NCBI RefSeq assembly: GCF_027579695.1
Contig: NC_083592.1
Coordinates: forward strand, 38,628,214 to 38,692,213
DNA length: 64,000 nt
Source: Neoarius graeffei
Taxonomy: Eukaryota; Chordata; Actinopteri; Siluriformes; Ariidae
Direction: 5' to 3'
Shown: positions 42,684 through 53,686 of the stretch, piece after piece
How the letters are laid out: each line of letters begins with the position of its first letter
Position numbering within the stretch: the first letter of the stretch is position 1
Program-made: the position numbers and the translations under genes
The notes under the pieces: generated by a model
Database searches by the model: none
The model's input: the letters and a program-made list of their open reading frames with translations, nothing else
Told to the model about the DNA's origin: nothing

Positions 42684-43134
42684 TGGGTAAAAATTTGTGG
42701 ACACATGACCATCACACCCATGTGTTGCCCTTCCCCAAGCTGTTGCCACAAGGATGGGAGCGTGCAATTGTATAGGATTTAGCATTAGTTTTCCTTTTTG
42801 GAGCAAAGAGGCCCAAGCTTCCAGCATGACAATGCTCCTGTGCACAAAGCAAAGTCCATAAAGACATGATTTGCCAAGCTTGGAGTGGAAGAACTTGAGT
42901 GGCCTGAAAAAAGCCCTGACCTTAACCCCACCGAATGCCTTTGGGATGAACTGGAACACCAACTGCACCCCGGGCCTCTTCACCCAACATCACTAATGCT
43001 CTTGTGATTGAATGAGCACAAATCCCCACAGCCACACACCAAAATTTAATGGAAAGCCTTCTCGGAAGAGTGGAAGTTATTACAACAGCAAAGGGCGACG
43101 AAGCTCAGGTGTCCACAAGCTTCTGGCCATAGTG
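42684..43134 (+). mobile_element. Short Tc1-like element with transposase remnant
   Basis: The ends AAATTTGTGGACAC and GTGTCCACAAGCTTCTGG are inverted. A plus-strand remnant reads GVEELEWPEKSPDLNPTECL and WDELEHQL, the Tc1-type third catalytic motif (Glu in NPTE). The rest is deleted. Confidence 0.7.
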
Positions 43135-43135
43135 T

Positions 43136-43649
43136 ATTTATGACTTCAGTATTGCACTTTTTGAACGTGACTGACCTTGTGTAGCTCCCTAAATGAGATT
43201 TTCACATTAACTGAACTTCAACATGAAGGTTACATTTGAAGTTGAACTGTTACAACGACTTGCTTCCAGATGTCTGACTTTGTTTGTTTGTTTGCTTATC
43301 TCGTTCTTTAAGATTTCTCACCATATGTTGCTTTGTGGCCAAGTTTGTTGTACACCATCCAGATGTCTTAGAAGTAGTCTGCAATTAAACATCATCCGGT
43401 TGAAGGAATCGAGTCCATGTTGAATCCTACAAACTACACTCTCAACTGCTGTATCTCCAGCTTTACTGTCTGAAACTCACTGGTTCAGCCCTGTAATCTC
43501 CAGATGTTTTGGCTACCCTTCTAATTTGCTGGCATACCCATCAATCATTGCACTCCCCTTTTAAACACAGATGTGAGATGTGGTGGAATGTCCTATACCA
43601 TGACCATGGTGCTGATTGGCATGTGGGAGCAGAAGGTGAGGATGAAGCC
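43136..43649. other. Unique sequence, no gene recognised
   Basis: Chance frames only. Confidence 0.5.
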
Positions 43650-43850
43650 TTAAAGTGCATATCACGGGTAAATTCAGGAGCAAGATCAATCTCCTATTTT
43701 ATATTAAACTTTGGTCAAATATCTGTCACATTTTGTGCAATTTTTTTACCTTGCGCAATACCAGAAAAATTCAGGTTGAAATCAAGCCATTTGAAGCGAA
43801 TTGGTCCGCCTCTGGAAAAAACTTGGCGTTTGGATTTCCCAGGAAACAGT

Positions 43851-44671
43851 GACTACGTTTACATGCACATAGAGAGAATCGAATTTCTGCCGTTGCTCGA
43901 CTGAAATCGAAGTTCAAAATGCCATGTATACACCTTAATTCGGCTGAAATTGAACCGAACTTGATTTCTTGGAATCGAGCTACACGACCTAGATTATGCG
44001 ATTTCTACCGAGCTACTTAGTGCATGTAAACCCTATTGAGCTACGTATTCCAGCTACTTACTTCAGCACTGCCCCTTCCGGAAGTGACAAGACCACAAGG
44101 GAAACACAACAGCCTCGGTCGGCATGACAACGGCATGAATCTTTTCTTTTTGTGGCATTGTTTGCACTGTTAAAATTTAGCTCACTTACTGCATCACCAA
44201 ATACATCTGTACAGCTGTTGCATAGCTGTGAATTGTGTCGAAAAAACAGCCTCGGTCGGCATGACACTTCACCTTAGCCGCCCACTTTATTAGGAACACT
44301 TCTATTCGTACATACAAACACTCTTCTTAGAGTTTAGAGTTTATTTTATTTTTAAAAGGGACAGTGTACAAATTAAACATTATCCTTGTGGTCAGGACAG
44401 ATGTCTGTACCAGGTTATAGCAGTGCATGCTAATTTCCGCCTGTAGTCACTTTGTTAATACTCTTGAATAGCTCTTCATGACGACAACCGGAAGTGTACC
44501 AACACGATGGGGCGTGTAGCGCCACCTGTGGCTCTGGTGCACAATGCACCTCATAACAATAGCTCGATTTAAACACTGTGCATGTAGGATTGGATTTCTC
44601 TGGCACCCTGCTGGGACCTTCAGCTCGATTACCGACAGCAGCTCGATTTGGATGTGCATGTAAACGTAGTC
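43851..44671. mobile_element. PIF/Harbinger-like MITE with GACTACGTTTACATGCACAT ends
   Basis: Exact 20-bp inverted ends (ATGTGCATGTAAACGTAGTC at the right) and a 3-bp AGT duplication (43848-43850, 44672-44674). Sister THAP elements show the uninterrupted site. No coding exon recognised. Confidence 0.88.
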
Positions 44672-44798
44672 AGTGATTTTCGTGACGTCGCGTGCGGGAC
44701 GCCTCGCTCTGAATCCTACGTCAGGGCTGGTTTGTTTATGAGAAAACGACCTGGTGGTTTTCTGCAAATTTCTTCAACGTTATCACGTAATTATTAAA

Positions 44799-44968
44799 AT
44801 GGTTAACAGATGTATCATAGGAGGGTGTAGCAACACCAATCTTGATGGGATTAGTACTCAGTGTTTTCCAAAAGACCGGACAATGAGAGAGAAATGGGAG
44901 CGCTTGGTCTACACAGGCTGCGCACTGAAACCGTGCAAAGCTCTCACAGCCTGCTGGCGCTTCCGCAG
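44799..44968 (+). CDS. THAP-domain first exon, TTAA family copy 4
   Basis: 170-nt exon with the same MVNRCIIGGCSNTNLDGIST start, QCFPKD in place of HRFPKD, and donor CAG|GTAACG. In frame; zinc ligands Cys5 and Cys10 present. Confidence 0.66.
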
Positions 44969-45153
44969 GTAACGTCACGAATCTGGCTCCAGACTCCCTT
45001 GGGATTTTTCCAGACATGTTTTGTTATTTTATTTTTTCTGCTGTAGACAGATGGCCTTGTGCAAAATGACCCTTCTGGATGAGCGTGTAAAGGGACATAC
45101 TTTCATATAAAAAAACAAACAAACACGAAATTGGTCCAGAATATGCCCTTTAA

Positions 45154-45462
45154 AATCTTCATTTGTGGTGCTTCCAGTTGCAGGTCAGCTTGATGAAAGT
45201 TCTGAGAATATATTATGACTCGCTCTGTCCTCAATGTGGTCTCAAGCAGGGGCTTGCAAATGGCACAACAGTAAAGTGTTGAGTGTGAATGATTCGAGAG
45301 CCATTCATGGCTGGGAGTCCAGGAGATGGGTGACGTTCGTCTTTCCTCCATTAATCAGAACAATGCCATTGTATGCAGAATAGAGCAGTTAGCCCTTTCA
45401 CATGCCATATGATGGATTAGCAGCATTAAAAAAAATAATAAATCACCATGGCTTCATATGTC
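45154..45462. other. Unique sequence, no gene recognised
   Basis: No coding or repeat signal. Confidence 0.5.
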
Positions 45463-45465
45463 TGA

Positions 45466-46454
45466 GGCCCTGTCCACACGGCAACGGATTCAGGTGAATC
45501 TGATAAAATTGTTTATCATTTTGGCCTGGCGTCCACACGGCACCGGCGTTTTGGGTGCCCCAAAACGAAATCTTTTGAGAACGGGTTCCAGAGTGGAAAG
45601 ATCTGGCAACGGCACAGTTACGAAGTCGTCTGGATGAGTAGAACGGATTTGTTTACGATGACGTCACAACCATGTGCTTCATGCCGGGTAGAAGTGTAAC
45701 GAACTCGATGCAAATTGTCAACAAATCCTATAACTTGGTTCATGAAACGCGCTTACAAAATATTTTCACTGTGAATATTTATTGTGTAATGGTGCAAAGT
45801 GAGAGAGAGAGAGAGAGAGAGAATAGCCCTTAGGGCAGAGTCAATCCCGCCAGCAAAAATAGGGAAAAAAAGGAGCGATCTCACCTCTTCAGATGTTGGC
45901 TTAAGTCCTACAATACATTCCTCAAAAAGGGCGTAGAAGAACAAATTAATCCATCAACGTGTAGCATTCAATTTATTCCGGACCATTAAAGACGCCGCCT
46001 TCCGCGTAGAATCATACGTCATCCTCGCCGCCATATTGGATGGGGCAAAGCGGAGAATAAAGATGCCTCATTCATGTGCTGCGTTTAACTGTACCAACAG
46101 GTTTACCGTTCAAACGAGATCACATGGGATTACCTTTCACAGGTGAGACTGGAAAAATACTTTTCATTGTATTTGGTCATTATAACGTAATTTTACGAAC
46201 AGATTTTTCTGACTTTGTGGCTAATATGAAGTCTCACACATAAGTGTATGCGCATGCATCCTTACTTCTTCTATTGTTCTGTGTCTCTGATGGGACCGTC
46301 TTACAGCACCCCTAGAGGTGTGGCATGTGTATTGCATCGTTTTCAGCAAGCGTTGCGTTGCCATATGTACCTGATATTTTACTGATCCGTTGCCCATGTG
46401 GACGCGATATTTTATTTTTTTAAATCTCATTGCCGTTGTCGTGTGGATGTAGCC
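45466..46454 (+). mobile_element. THAP-exon MITE, TNA-target family, copy 2
   Basis: Opposite orientation to copy 1. Flanking triplets TGA (45463-45465) and TTA (46455-46457), one mismatch. Internal (GA)n at about 45799-45822, much shorter than the tract in copy 1. Confidence 0.87.
46063..46142 (+). CDS. THAP-domain first exon, TNA family copy 2
   Basis: 80-nt exon starting MPHSCAAFNCTNRF and ending GITFHR at CACAG|GTGAGA. Cys5 and Cys10 present; second half of the finger absent. Same exon structure as at 28010 and 62357. Confidence 0.67.
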
Positions 46455-46457
46455 TTA

Positions 46458-47613
46458 GAGGAACCATGTATTGGATTTTAATTATCCAAGAATGCATAAC
46501 TGCAAAACTACAGGAAAGCCTACCTATCTATTTTTTTTTTTCCTGCCAAAGCCTGCATTAGGCCTCTCATGTTTCTGATTTTACAAATAATGCCAGGCTT
46601 GCCGTGGTAACAAAGGATCCATGCTGATGATGCCTCCTGGCATCATCCCTCCCTTTCTGTGCACAGAAAGAACATTTTTAATATATGTTTACTGAAAGCT
46701 CATATACTTCTGTGTATGCTTGTTCAGAGTAACGCTCAGGGCTATGTTCCTGAATTGAGCCTAGTTTGTTTATTGAAATTAGCGTGCAACGTGACATTCT
46801 CAGCTGGACTAACACAAACTTGTTTTGCAGGGTTTTTAATCCCTTTTCTTGCTAACCATTTAGTGTTTCCAAAACTATTTTGACAGGCATACTGACATTT
46901 TGTTCATGGTGGTGATGGTTCAACAGCTGATTCAACATGGACCAAGTCCAGATTTTATCGTGTGTCGTTTGCTAGGGGTGCTATTCAAATCTCTGCTCCC
47001 ATGAGCTTGGCCCTGTTATGTAAATGATGGGTATGGGATTCTCTCCGAGATATCTCTGGGCTTTCTCATCTGTTGAAACATCACGGAAAATCTCCGAACC
47101 AGATTCATTTTAACGTTTGTAATTTTTTTTTCCCCTTTCTCTTTTGCTTATATGCTGCTTCTTGTATTGATTCTGAGAGTGGAAAGATTTTAACGTCAGG
47201 TGCTTCAGATCAGTAGGTTCTTGTGAACTGTGTATCGGATGTTCCAGGAAATGGTGCTTGGTCATCGGACCATGGAATGATGGCTTAATTAAAAATTCCT
47301 TGACCTCAGTAGGCAAGACGATGTGCTCTCTGAGGCCATTCTTAAAAAAAAAAAAAGGTTCTTGTCCACCGGGTGAGCAAAAAAATTTTCAGTCGGGAGG
47401 GAGGGATTATTATTATTATTTATTTTATTTTTTTTTAAGTATATGGATGGATAAGAAATCGCAATGCTGTGTTTGCTTTTTCTTTCAGTACTTTATTACA
47501 AAAGCAGACACATTTAATAAAATATGACGGTTTAATCAACTGAAACTTGTACAAAAACTTTAAGTTAGCATTTTAAATGCTGACTGCAACATTTGCAAAA
47601 CTTTTACAAAGGT
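46458..47613. other. Unique sequence, no gene recognised
   Basis: Contains homopolymer runs (47343 A12, 47430 T9) and no recognised exon. Confidence 0.5.
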
Positions 47614-47622
47614 ACTTAAAAT

Positions 47623-48190
47623 TAGTCTGGCTAACGCGACTTCAAAGCTCTGCGAACATTTGGTCTGGCAAAGATATTAAGCCCAACTGTTTCCCAAAGT
47701 GCGTGGTTGACCCGCCTCCCTGAAATGCCTCAGTTTGCTACTGGTCGAAGCCAGAAAAGGCTGTGACGAAGCTTAAACCAATCACATCACTCTTTCCTCT
47801 GACGTATGTGACGCGACGGGGCTAACTGGTAGATTAAACTCTTACCGAAGCCGGTCGGGAGCAAGGCGAAAACGTCCTTCCTTTCAATAAATACCTCCAG
47901 GGCTGCTCTTTGCTCCGTTTTCAATGAGAACTTGCTCCATGTTCGTAATGTTTCTAGTGAATGAAGCGCTTCCGGCATAGATTCTGTAAACAATCTATGG
48001 CTTCCGGTCGCAGTTCTACTACGTCACTGCCTTGAACACGCCTCTACCCAGGGCCGTTGGAGATGCTCAAAGTTGATTGGCTCCCGATTTTTCAGGAGCT
48101 TGGAAGAGCTGTAGATAGCTTGTCTGGCCAGACTAAGCTCGGAACAGGCCCTCGTGTTGCGTCACGCTTAGGATGGGCGGGCCCAGGCTA
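47623..48190 (-). mobile_element. Helicase-exon transposon, diverged copy H2, 9-bp target duplication
   Basis: Starts TAGTCTGGCTAACGCGAC and ends GGGCCCAGGCTA (inverse TAGCCTGGGCCC). ACTTAAAAT is duplicated exactly at 47614-47622 and 48191-48199. The ends and the coded helicase start are related to, but clearly different from, the H1/H3/H4 group, so this is a second subfamily. Confidence 0.88.
47787..47993 (-). CDS. RecQ-like helicase N-terminal exon, H2 subfamily
   Basis: From the minus-strand ATG at 47993 the frame reads MFTESMPEALHSLETLRTWS, then FSLKTEQRAALEVF and the Walker A motif LLPTGFGKSLIYQL, then a short tail to a stop. The layout is the same as in the other helicase exons (FSLK-EQ-AL, KDVFALLPTG-GKS), but the protein is roughly half different outside the motifs. 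No later helicase motifs. Confidence 0.65.
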   Translation of the reverse strand: MFTESMPEALHSLETLRTWSKFSLKTEQRAALEVFIERKDVFALLPTGFGKSLIYQLAPSRHIRQRKE

Positions 48191-48199
48191 ACTTAAAAT

Positions 48200-48460
48200 G
48201 TCCGACACACGGGCTTTTTGTAGTTCTAAATCGAGCGTTAGGCCTAGTTCGGATGAAATTGCACTATTAAAATGATCACTGAATGATTTGTTTTTCTGAG
48301 TCTTTACTATTTTGTTGTTCGCTAGAATACCATTTTGCGATTTCACACTTAAGCAAATGTTTGAAAACTCCAGATCTCCTTCCTTCATGGTGGCTGCCAT
48401 TTTTTTGTGCCGCACGGTGCATGCGCAGAGCTGATTCAGTTCTATATTCTGCGCGGAATG
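48200..48460. other. Sequence between H2 and the next element, no gene
   Basis: CpG-containing with CCATTTTTTTGTGCCGCACG; chance frames only. Confidence 0.4.
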
Positions 48461-49258
48461 CAGGGCTTTCCACAAGCGCCGGCTGCCGGCCATACAGCCA
48501 ACTACACATTTAAGTCCAGCCGGCTACTTTAATGACTATTATTTTTGTAGCCCACAGGCTCTAAATATTAATTTTCGATTTTAATAAAATTTAAATGTTT
48601 ATCTGACGGACTGACAATAATGTCAAACTGAACCGCACTCATTTAAGTTGTGATCCGCGCTGTTTGTACCGATAATAACCACAAATTCCCCGCTGACTTC
48701 GTTGATCAAGGGAGAGTAACTCATCCGCGGCCCCGACATGCGGTGTGTGTGTGTGTGTGCGTGCGCGCACTCAGCGGAGGCAGTAGTGTGTCGGAGGGAA
48801 CAGAAGCAGAGATAACGCTTATTTTGTCTCCGGTAAACCAGTCTTCTCTCGTTCAATTACGTGCTGGAATCAAAAGACACCGTTGGTTGTAAATGAAGCC
48901 AAACTGAGTGGTTGGAGTGTATTTTCATACACAAATGGAGAAATGTTCGCTGAGTGTTTGTGTAGCCCCACTGCAGACCGTTGTCGTTGTTAATTCATAG
49001 CATGCTCAGTTGCGTGAATAATGCACCGAAAATAAGAGATTTACAAGCCAGGAACGCCTCATGATGCAATACGTAAGAAAAGAAAGATTATTTACTGCCA
49101 TTTTACTTTGTATTTGAGTAAAGTGAATAAATAAATGGTCTGTGGAAAATACATTTAATCCTGGGAACTGCGTGCACAGGAGTTTTTGTGTTTACTCTCC
49201 CCCCCGCGGCTACTTATTTGTCATGGCTGGCTAGTATGAGCCTTACTGGAAAGCCCTG
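48461..49258. mobile_element. hAT-like element with CAGGGCTTTCC ends
   Basis: CAGGGCTTTCCACAAG and CTGGAAAGCCCTG are inverted. The flanks GGAATG and GGAACG differ at one base. The GCCGGCTG/GGCTGGCTAG subterminal motifs recall the element at 21242. A (GT)n tract is at 48742. No coding exon. Confidence 0.7.
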
Positions 49259-49264
49259 GGAACG

Positions 49265-49623
49265 CGTAAATGTCAAGTTCGATTTTAGATTTACGAACCC
49301 GAAAAAAATGTCGAAAAACCGGCGTTTCAAAAAATTTCAACCGCACAAACGGCACTCACCCGGCCGGTGGACCGGAAACAGAACATTTTTTAATAATGGC
49401 CTGACTGTAAGATGAAAACATGCCTCAACACAAAACCAAAGTCTTCTTAAAGGCAAGTTTGAGGTATGAATGTAGCACTTTAGAATACAATTGCAGGCAG
49501 ATTCAAAATTGTTCACTACTCCCACCAAAGCTAGTCTCTTACATTTTATTGCAGGAAACACCGTAGTTACTTCAGCAAAAGATAGCTGAACTCCATTTGT
49601 TGAACAGTGTGTTCCAGCATGCA
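49265..49623. other. Unique sequence, no gene recognised
   Basis: No clear coding signal; ATTTTTTAATAATGGCCTG may be a remnant of another repeat. Confidence 0.4.
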
Positions 49624-49841
49624 GTAATCACATAGCCTAGTAAACTAGACCCACCCGCCTAGCGGCCAAAAATATTTTTGCCTGCGAGTGGGTCTAGCCT
49701 CGGACCATATCAACAACACACCCCGGGCATCAAATCGTGCCCGCCAATCACAACGCAAGGTTTTTGTTTGGATTCTTTGGGCGGGCTTTTGCAGGAGTGA
49801 CGACAAGGCTGCGCGACGCTGGAGAAAGCACAACAGGAAAG

Positions 49842-50054
49842 ATGGCTATGGCTAGTGAACAGCGCGCGTTTGACTCCGCTTTGGAATCAGTTTTAGAAGA
49901 ATTAGACCTGGAGTTTTTGTTGAAACATGAGCAGGAAGAGGCTCTCCGCTCATTCTTTTTCAAGAAGGACGTTTTCGCTGTTTTGCCGACCGGCTATGGC
50001 AAAAGTCTGATCTACCAGCTGTTTACCCTCCCCCACTGCTTTCTGTCGCTCTGA
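49842..50054 (+). CDS. RecQ-like helicase N-terminal ORF, copy H3 (internally deleted)
   Basis: Starts MAMASEQRAFDSALES and keeps the Walker A motif LPTGYGKSLIYQL, as in H1 and H4. The sequence after YQL then jumps to the region equivalent to 5967 in H1 (FTLPHCFLSL, stop), so a roughly 300-bp deletion has removed the tail and the polyadenylation-like signal. Two further residue changes (FLLKHE, SFFFKK) suggest loose constraint. Confidence 0.65.
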   Translation: MAMASEQRAFDSALESVLEELDLEFLLKHEQEEALRSFFFKKDVFAVLPTGYGKSLIYQLFTLPHCFLSL

Positions 50055-50194
50055 CTACGTCACAGTCACTGTTGCGCTGATTGGTCAGAGCGTTGGCCTA
50101 TACGCACAGAGACAGTTTGAAAGACAGCGGGTTGTTCCTACCCACACCCTTCGGAAATGTCTACGACCGAGACCAGACTAAATATTCACATTTA

Positions 50195-51306
50195 GGGCGT
50201 ATTCACACCTACGTTGTTTGGTCCGGACCAAATGAACCAAATTTCCCTTGGTCCGGACCTTTTGGGGTGGTCTGAATACAAACCACCGAACTCTGGTCCG
50301 GACCAAACAAGCGGACCGAGACCGAGCTGCAAGGTCGGACTCGGTCCGGACCAAAGGAACCCTGGTGCGGACCTTTTGGAGGTGTGAAAGCAGACCGGAC
50401 CTAATCCGACAGTTTTGCTTTTTTGTACCTCGGGAGCTTCCGTCGTTTGTCGAGCATTATGGGAAACAGAGTCTTGACACTCCACCGCAAAGTGCAAACA
50501 CTGTTTCGGTTGTCAAGGGAACCTTACAACAGTCGTTCAGTCATTCAGACCAGTGGTAGGCTAGACTACAGAGTACAAAAAATGAGTAGGGGGCAAACGT
50601 GGGCCGAGGAAGAAACGCGTACCCTTGTGGATATCTGGGCAGATGTCCACATATCTGAGCTTTTGGAGAGAACACACAAAAATGCCGACGTGTTTGCTGT
50701 ATTCAGTGAGAAAATGAAGGAGAAGGGGTTCACGCGCTCCCCAGAACAATGTCGGCTAAAAGTGAAGAAACTCCGTCAGACCTACATTAAAATCAGGGAC
50801 ATTCTTTCAAAAAGTGGCGGTACTAGCGACGCAAAAAAGAAATTCATCCATTACGATGGATAAGGCGAATATCCTGACACGTACCTCCTCCGTCTTGCGT
50901 GAAGAGCCAGAACTGTCAACATGATGTGCGCTCATCAGCGCTGTCCTCCGTAGCCGCCTTGCCCTTTGAAGTCGTCGTTGATTAAATTACTTGTACAACA
51001 GCATAGTAATCGCACAATTGTGAAAACAGTAAAAACTGGAAAAAACATATAGCTTTGATGACATTAAAAAGAATAACAGCACGGAAAGCCTCCATGACTA
51101 CTTTTGAACTTAACGCTTTGTGCGCGTGTCGTCTCTGACCAATAGCTGAACGACCTCAGGGCGCGTGGCTTTGTTGACAGATTTTGGTCCGCTTACTAAA
51201 ATGTATAGTGTGAAAGCGAACTGCACCAAAATGAAAAAATAAAAAAAAACATTTGGTTCGGACCAAAGCTAGTGAACTATCGAACTATCCTGGTCTGAAT
51301 ACACCC
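50195..51306 (+). mobile_element. PIF/Harbinger-type element carrying a Myb/SANT-like exon
   Basis: Ends GGGCGTATTCACACC and (inverted) GGGTGTATTCAGACC are flanked by TTA (50192-50194 and 51307-51309). Subterminal GGTCCGGACC palindromes recur at the left. TTA duplication plus a Myb-like protein is the classic PIF/Harbinger combination. The nuclease gene is absent. Confidence 0.87.
50582..50863 (+). CDS. Myb/SANT-like (trihelix) DNA-binding protein, truncated, 93 aa
   Basis: Starts MSRGQTWAEEETRTLVDIWA, with tryptophans at residues 7 and 19 and a helix-turn-helix ending RSPEQCRLKVKKLRQTYIK (residues 52-70). It then reads SKSGGTSDAKKKFIHYDG and a stop. This is the Myb/SANT-like domain of Harbinger accessory proteins (and of host MSANTD proteins), which bring the nuclease to the element ends and into the nucleus. 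The DNA-binding domain appears complete, but the C-terminal half is cut off after the KKKF-x-x-YD motif by a deletion. The frame is clean to that point. Confidence 0.82.
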   Translation: MSRGQTWAEEETRTLVDIWADVHISELLERTHKNADVFAVFSEKMKEKGFTRSPEQCRLKVKKLRQTYIKIRDILSKSGGTSDAKKKFIHYDG

Positions 51307-51309
51307 TTA

Positions 51310-51611
51310 GGCCCTGTCCACAGGCAATGGATTCAGGTGACTCCGATACAATTGCTTATCGTTTCGGCCTGGCGTCCACACGTCACCGGCGTTTTGGGTG
51401 CCCAAAACGCAATCTTTTTGAGAATGGGTTCCAGAGTGGAAAGATCTGGCAACGTTGCCGTTGTGAAGTCGTCTGGATGAGTAGAACGGATTTGTTTACG
51501 ATGACGTCACAACCACATGACTGTGAGTGCTTCACGCCGGGTAGAAGTGTAACGAATATCACCAGGAAAAAGCCTTACAGAGCACTAGTGAGAGTGAAAC
51601 ACGAGCTTGGA

Positions 51612-51648
<37 letters not shown>

Positions 51649-52550
51649 GTCGTCAGTGTTCGTTCACAGTAGTAATGCAAGAAGCAGAATAGTGACAGTA
51701 ATAGTGAAGCAAAAACATGCAATTGTACAAACACTGCAGCTCTACAGCAAAATATTCATTTATGAAATGGTCTGATTCTTAACACCAGTAGTGCCAATGA
51801 TCTTCTCATTGCGATGCGAGTTGTCAACAAATCCTATAACTTGGTTCATGAAACGCGCTTACAAAATATTTTCACTGTGAATATTTATTGTGTAATGGTG
51901 CAAAGTGAGAGAGAGAGAGAGAGAGAATAGCCCTTAGGGCAGAGTCAATCCCGCCAGCAAAAATAGGGGAAAAAAAGGAGCGATCTCACTTCTTCAGATG
52001 TTGGTTTAAGTCCGACAATACATTCCTCAAAAAGGGCGTAGAGGAGCAAATTAATCCATCAACGTGTAGCATTCAATTTATTCCGGACCATTAAAGACGC
52101 CGCCTTCCGTGTAGAATCATACGTCATCCTCGCCGCCATATTGGATAGGTCAAAGCGGAGAATAAAGATTAGCTGCGTCTAACTGTACCAACAGGTTTGC
52201 CGTCCAAACGAGATCACATGGGATTACCTTTCACAGGTGAGACTGGAAAAATACTTTTCATTGTATTTGGTCATTATAATGTAATTTTACGAACAGATTT
52301 TCCTGACTTTGTGGCTAATATGAAGTCTCGCGCATAATAGTTTATGCGCATGCGTCCTTACTACTTCTATTGTTCTGGTGTCTCCGAAGGGACCGTCTTA
52401 CAGCGCCCCTAGAGGTGTGGCATGTGTATTGCATCGTTTTCAGCAAGCGTTGCATTGCCATATGGACCTGATATTTTACTGATCGTTGCCCATTTGGACG
52501 CGATATATTTTTAAATAACATCTCGTTGCCGTTGTCGTGTGGATGTAGCC
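51310..52550 (+). mobile_element. THAP-exon MITE, TNA-target family, copy 3 (exon damaged)
   Basis: Inserted in the TTA that forms the right target duplication of the Myb element; TTA recurs at 52551-52553. It carries (TAT)n at 51612-51649 and (GA)n at about 51906. The THAP exon near 52167 has lost its ATG (AAAGATTAGCTGCGTC) but keeps the CACAG|GTGAGA donor. Confidence 0.87.
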
Positions 52551-52580
52551 TTAGTCTGGCTTGCCAGGCTAGTAATCACA

Positions 52581-53675
52581 CTGAAACTGCCACAAGTATA
52601 TTAAAAATGAGTTCTTTTGAGATTAATGTAGAACTGAAATAAGGACTGGAAAAGGAAAAGGAAGGGCTATTAAGTGGAAACACCAAAGTGTCCATTCTCA
52701 TGGCATTAAACTAAATTACCTCCCACCATTATTCTCTTTTCATCACTTTTGTTGGTTGTGTAACTGGTTGCTGATTAGATAAAGGGAAAGGAACAGTGAA
52801 TGAATGGCTGAGGACCTGGCAGGAACAAGGAATGACCTCAGCACTATGAATGAACCTAATTACCTCAAGGACAACTCGCTTTTACTTACTTATACAGTTT
52901 CCTACACGCAAAGTATTCCGAGGGAGTTTTTGGCAGTGAGCAACTGACCAAAAACTGACCCCAGTTCAGCTTAAAATGGTCTTTGAGAATCCTGTGATTG
53001 AAGAAAACCAGTCTGTTTGTGCTCTCAGTGGACAATGTCTCTGCTAATTTGATCAGCGCTCATTGATTCGTTAAGCCCTGCACGCTGTTACTGAACTCAT
53101 TCCCAGGCATGGAATTTGGGTGTCAAGGTCATACGCTTTGCCTTGTTTAATAAGAATAGACCACTCAGGGTGCCATGTCTAATGAATGCATCTTAAGTGT
53201 GGAGTGACAAGACCATCTGACTTGTCTCAGCCTTCTGAAGGAGAAGAGAATTCAGTTTAATGAACCCTTAGTCTCATGAGCCAGAGTAGCTTTCATTAGA
53301 GAGTTTGGTATTTTTCATCATTATACATGGCCAAGAAATGGCAATTTTGACAAAAGGAGGCCTGACATTTGTAAATCTCCCACCGTATTTATTTGCTACC
53401 ATTTCAAACAAAACTCTTTTTGTAAAGCCTTTTTCCGATCTAGCGATTTTATGTCTTGCTCCGAAAAGCTCACTTTGTGTCGCAGCAGGGCCTACCGTTA
53501 TAGGAAATAATCAGCAAAGGCGAGGGCCACGACCACTCTGAAGTTTAATGAGACAAATTTCTTTTTACTAATTTATAGTTGATGCCTTTTGAAACAGGCT
53601 ATTTCATGTTAGCGCTTACCTTGTAGCACCTATAAACAGTGGGTCCCTCATCAGCCTACATTTTATCTTTCTCTT
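52581..53675. other. Unique sequence; candidate conserved non-coding DNA
   Basis: No repeat or exon was recognised. The part around 53280-53580 (TAATGAGACAAATTTCTTTT, GACATTTGTAAATCTCCC) is AT-rich, of high complexity and free of simple repeats. Confidence 0.35.
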
Positions 53676-53686
53676 GAATCAACACC

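Larger units (their letters stand above)
43654..45149 (+). mobile_element. THAP-exon element with TTAA target, copy 4, split by a MITE
   Basis: Same ends as the other three copies, with TTAA at 43650-43653 and 45150-45153. The left arm is interrupted at 43851-44671. Confidence 0.87.
49633..52571 (+). mobile_element. Helicase-exon transposon, copy H3, with two elements nested inside
   Basis: Starts TAGCCTAGTAAACTAGAC and ends TCTGGCTTGCCAGGCTA. GTAATCACA is duplicated exactly at 49624-49632 and 52572-52580. The right arm is interrupted at a TTTA by a Myb-exon element (50195-51306) and a THAP-exon MITE (51310-52550), which together span 2.3 kb. Confidence 0.92.
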
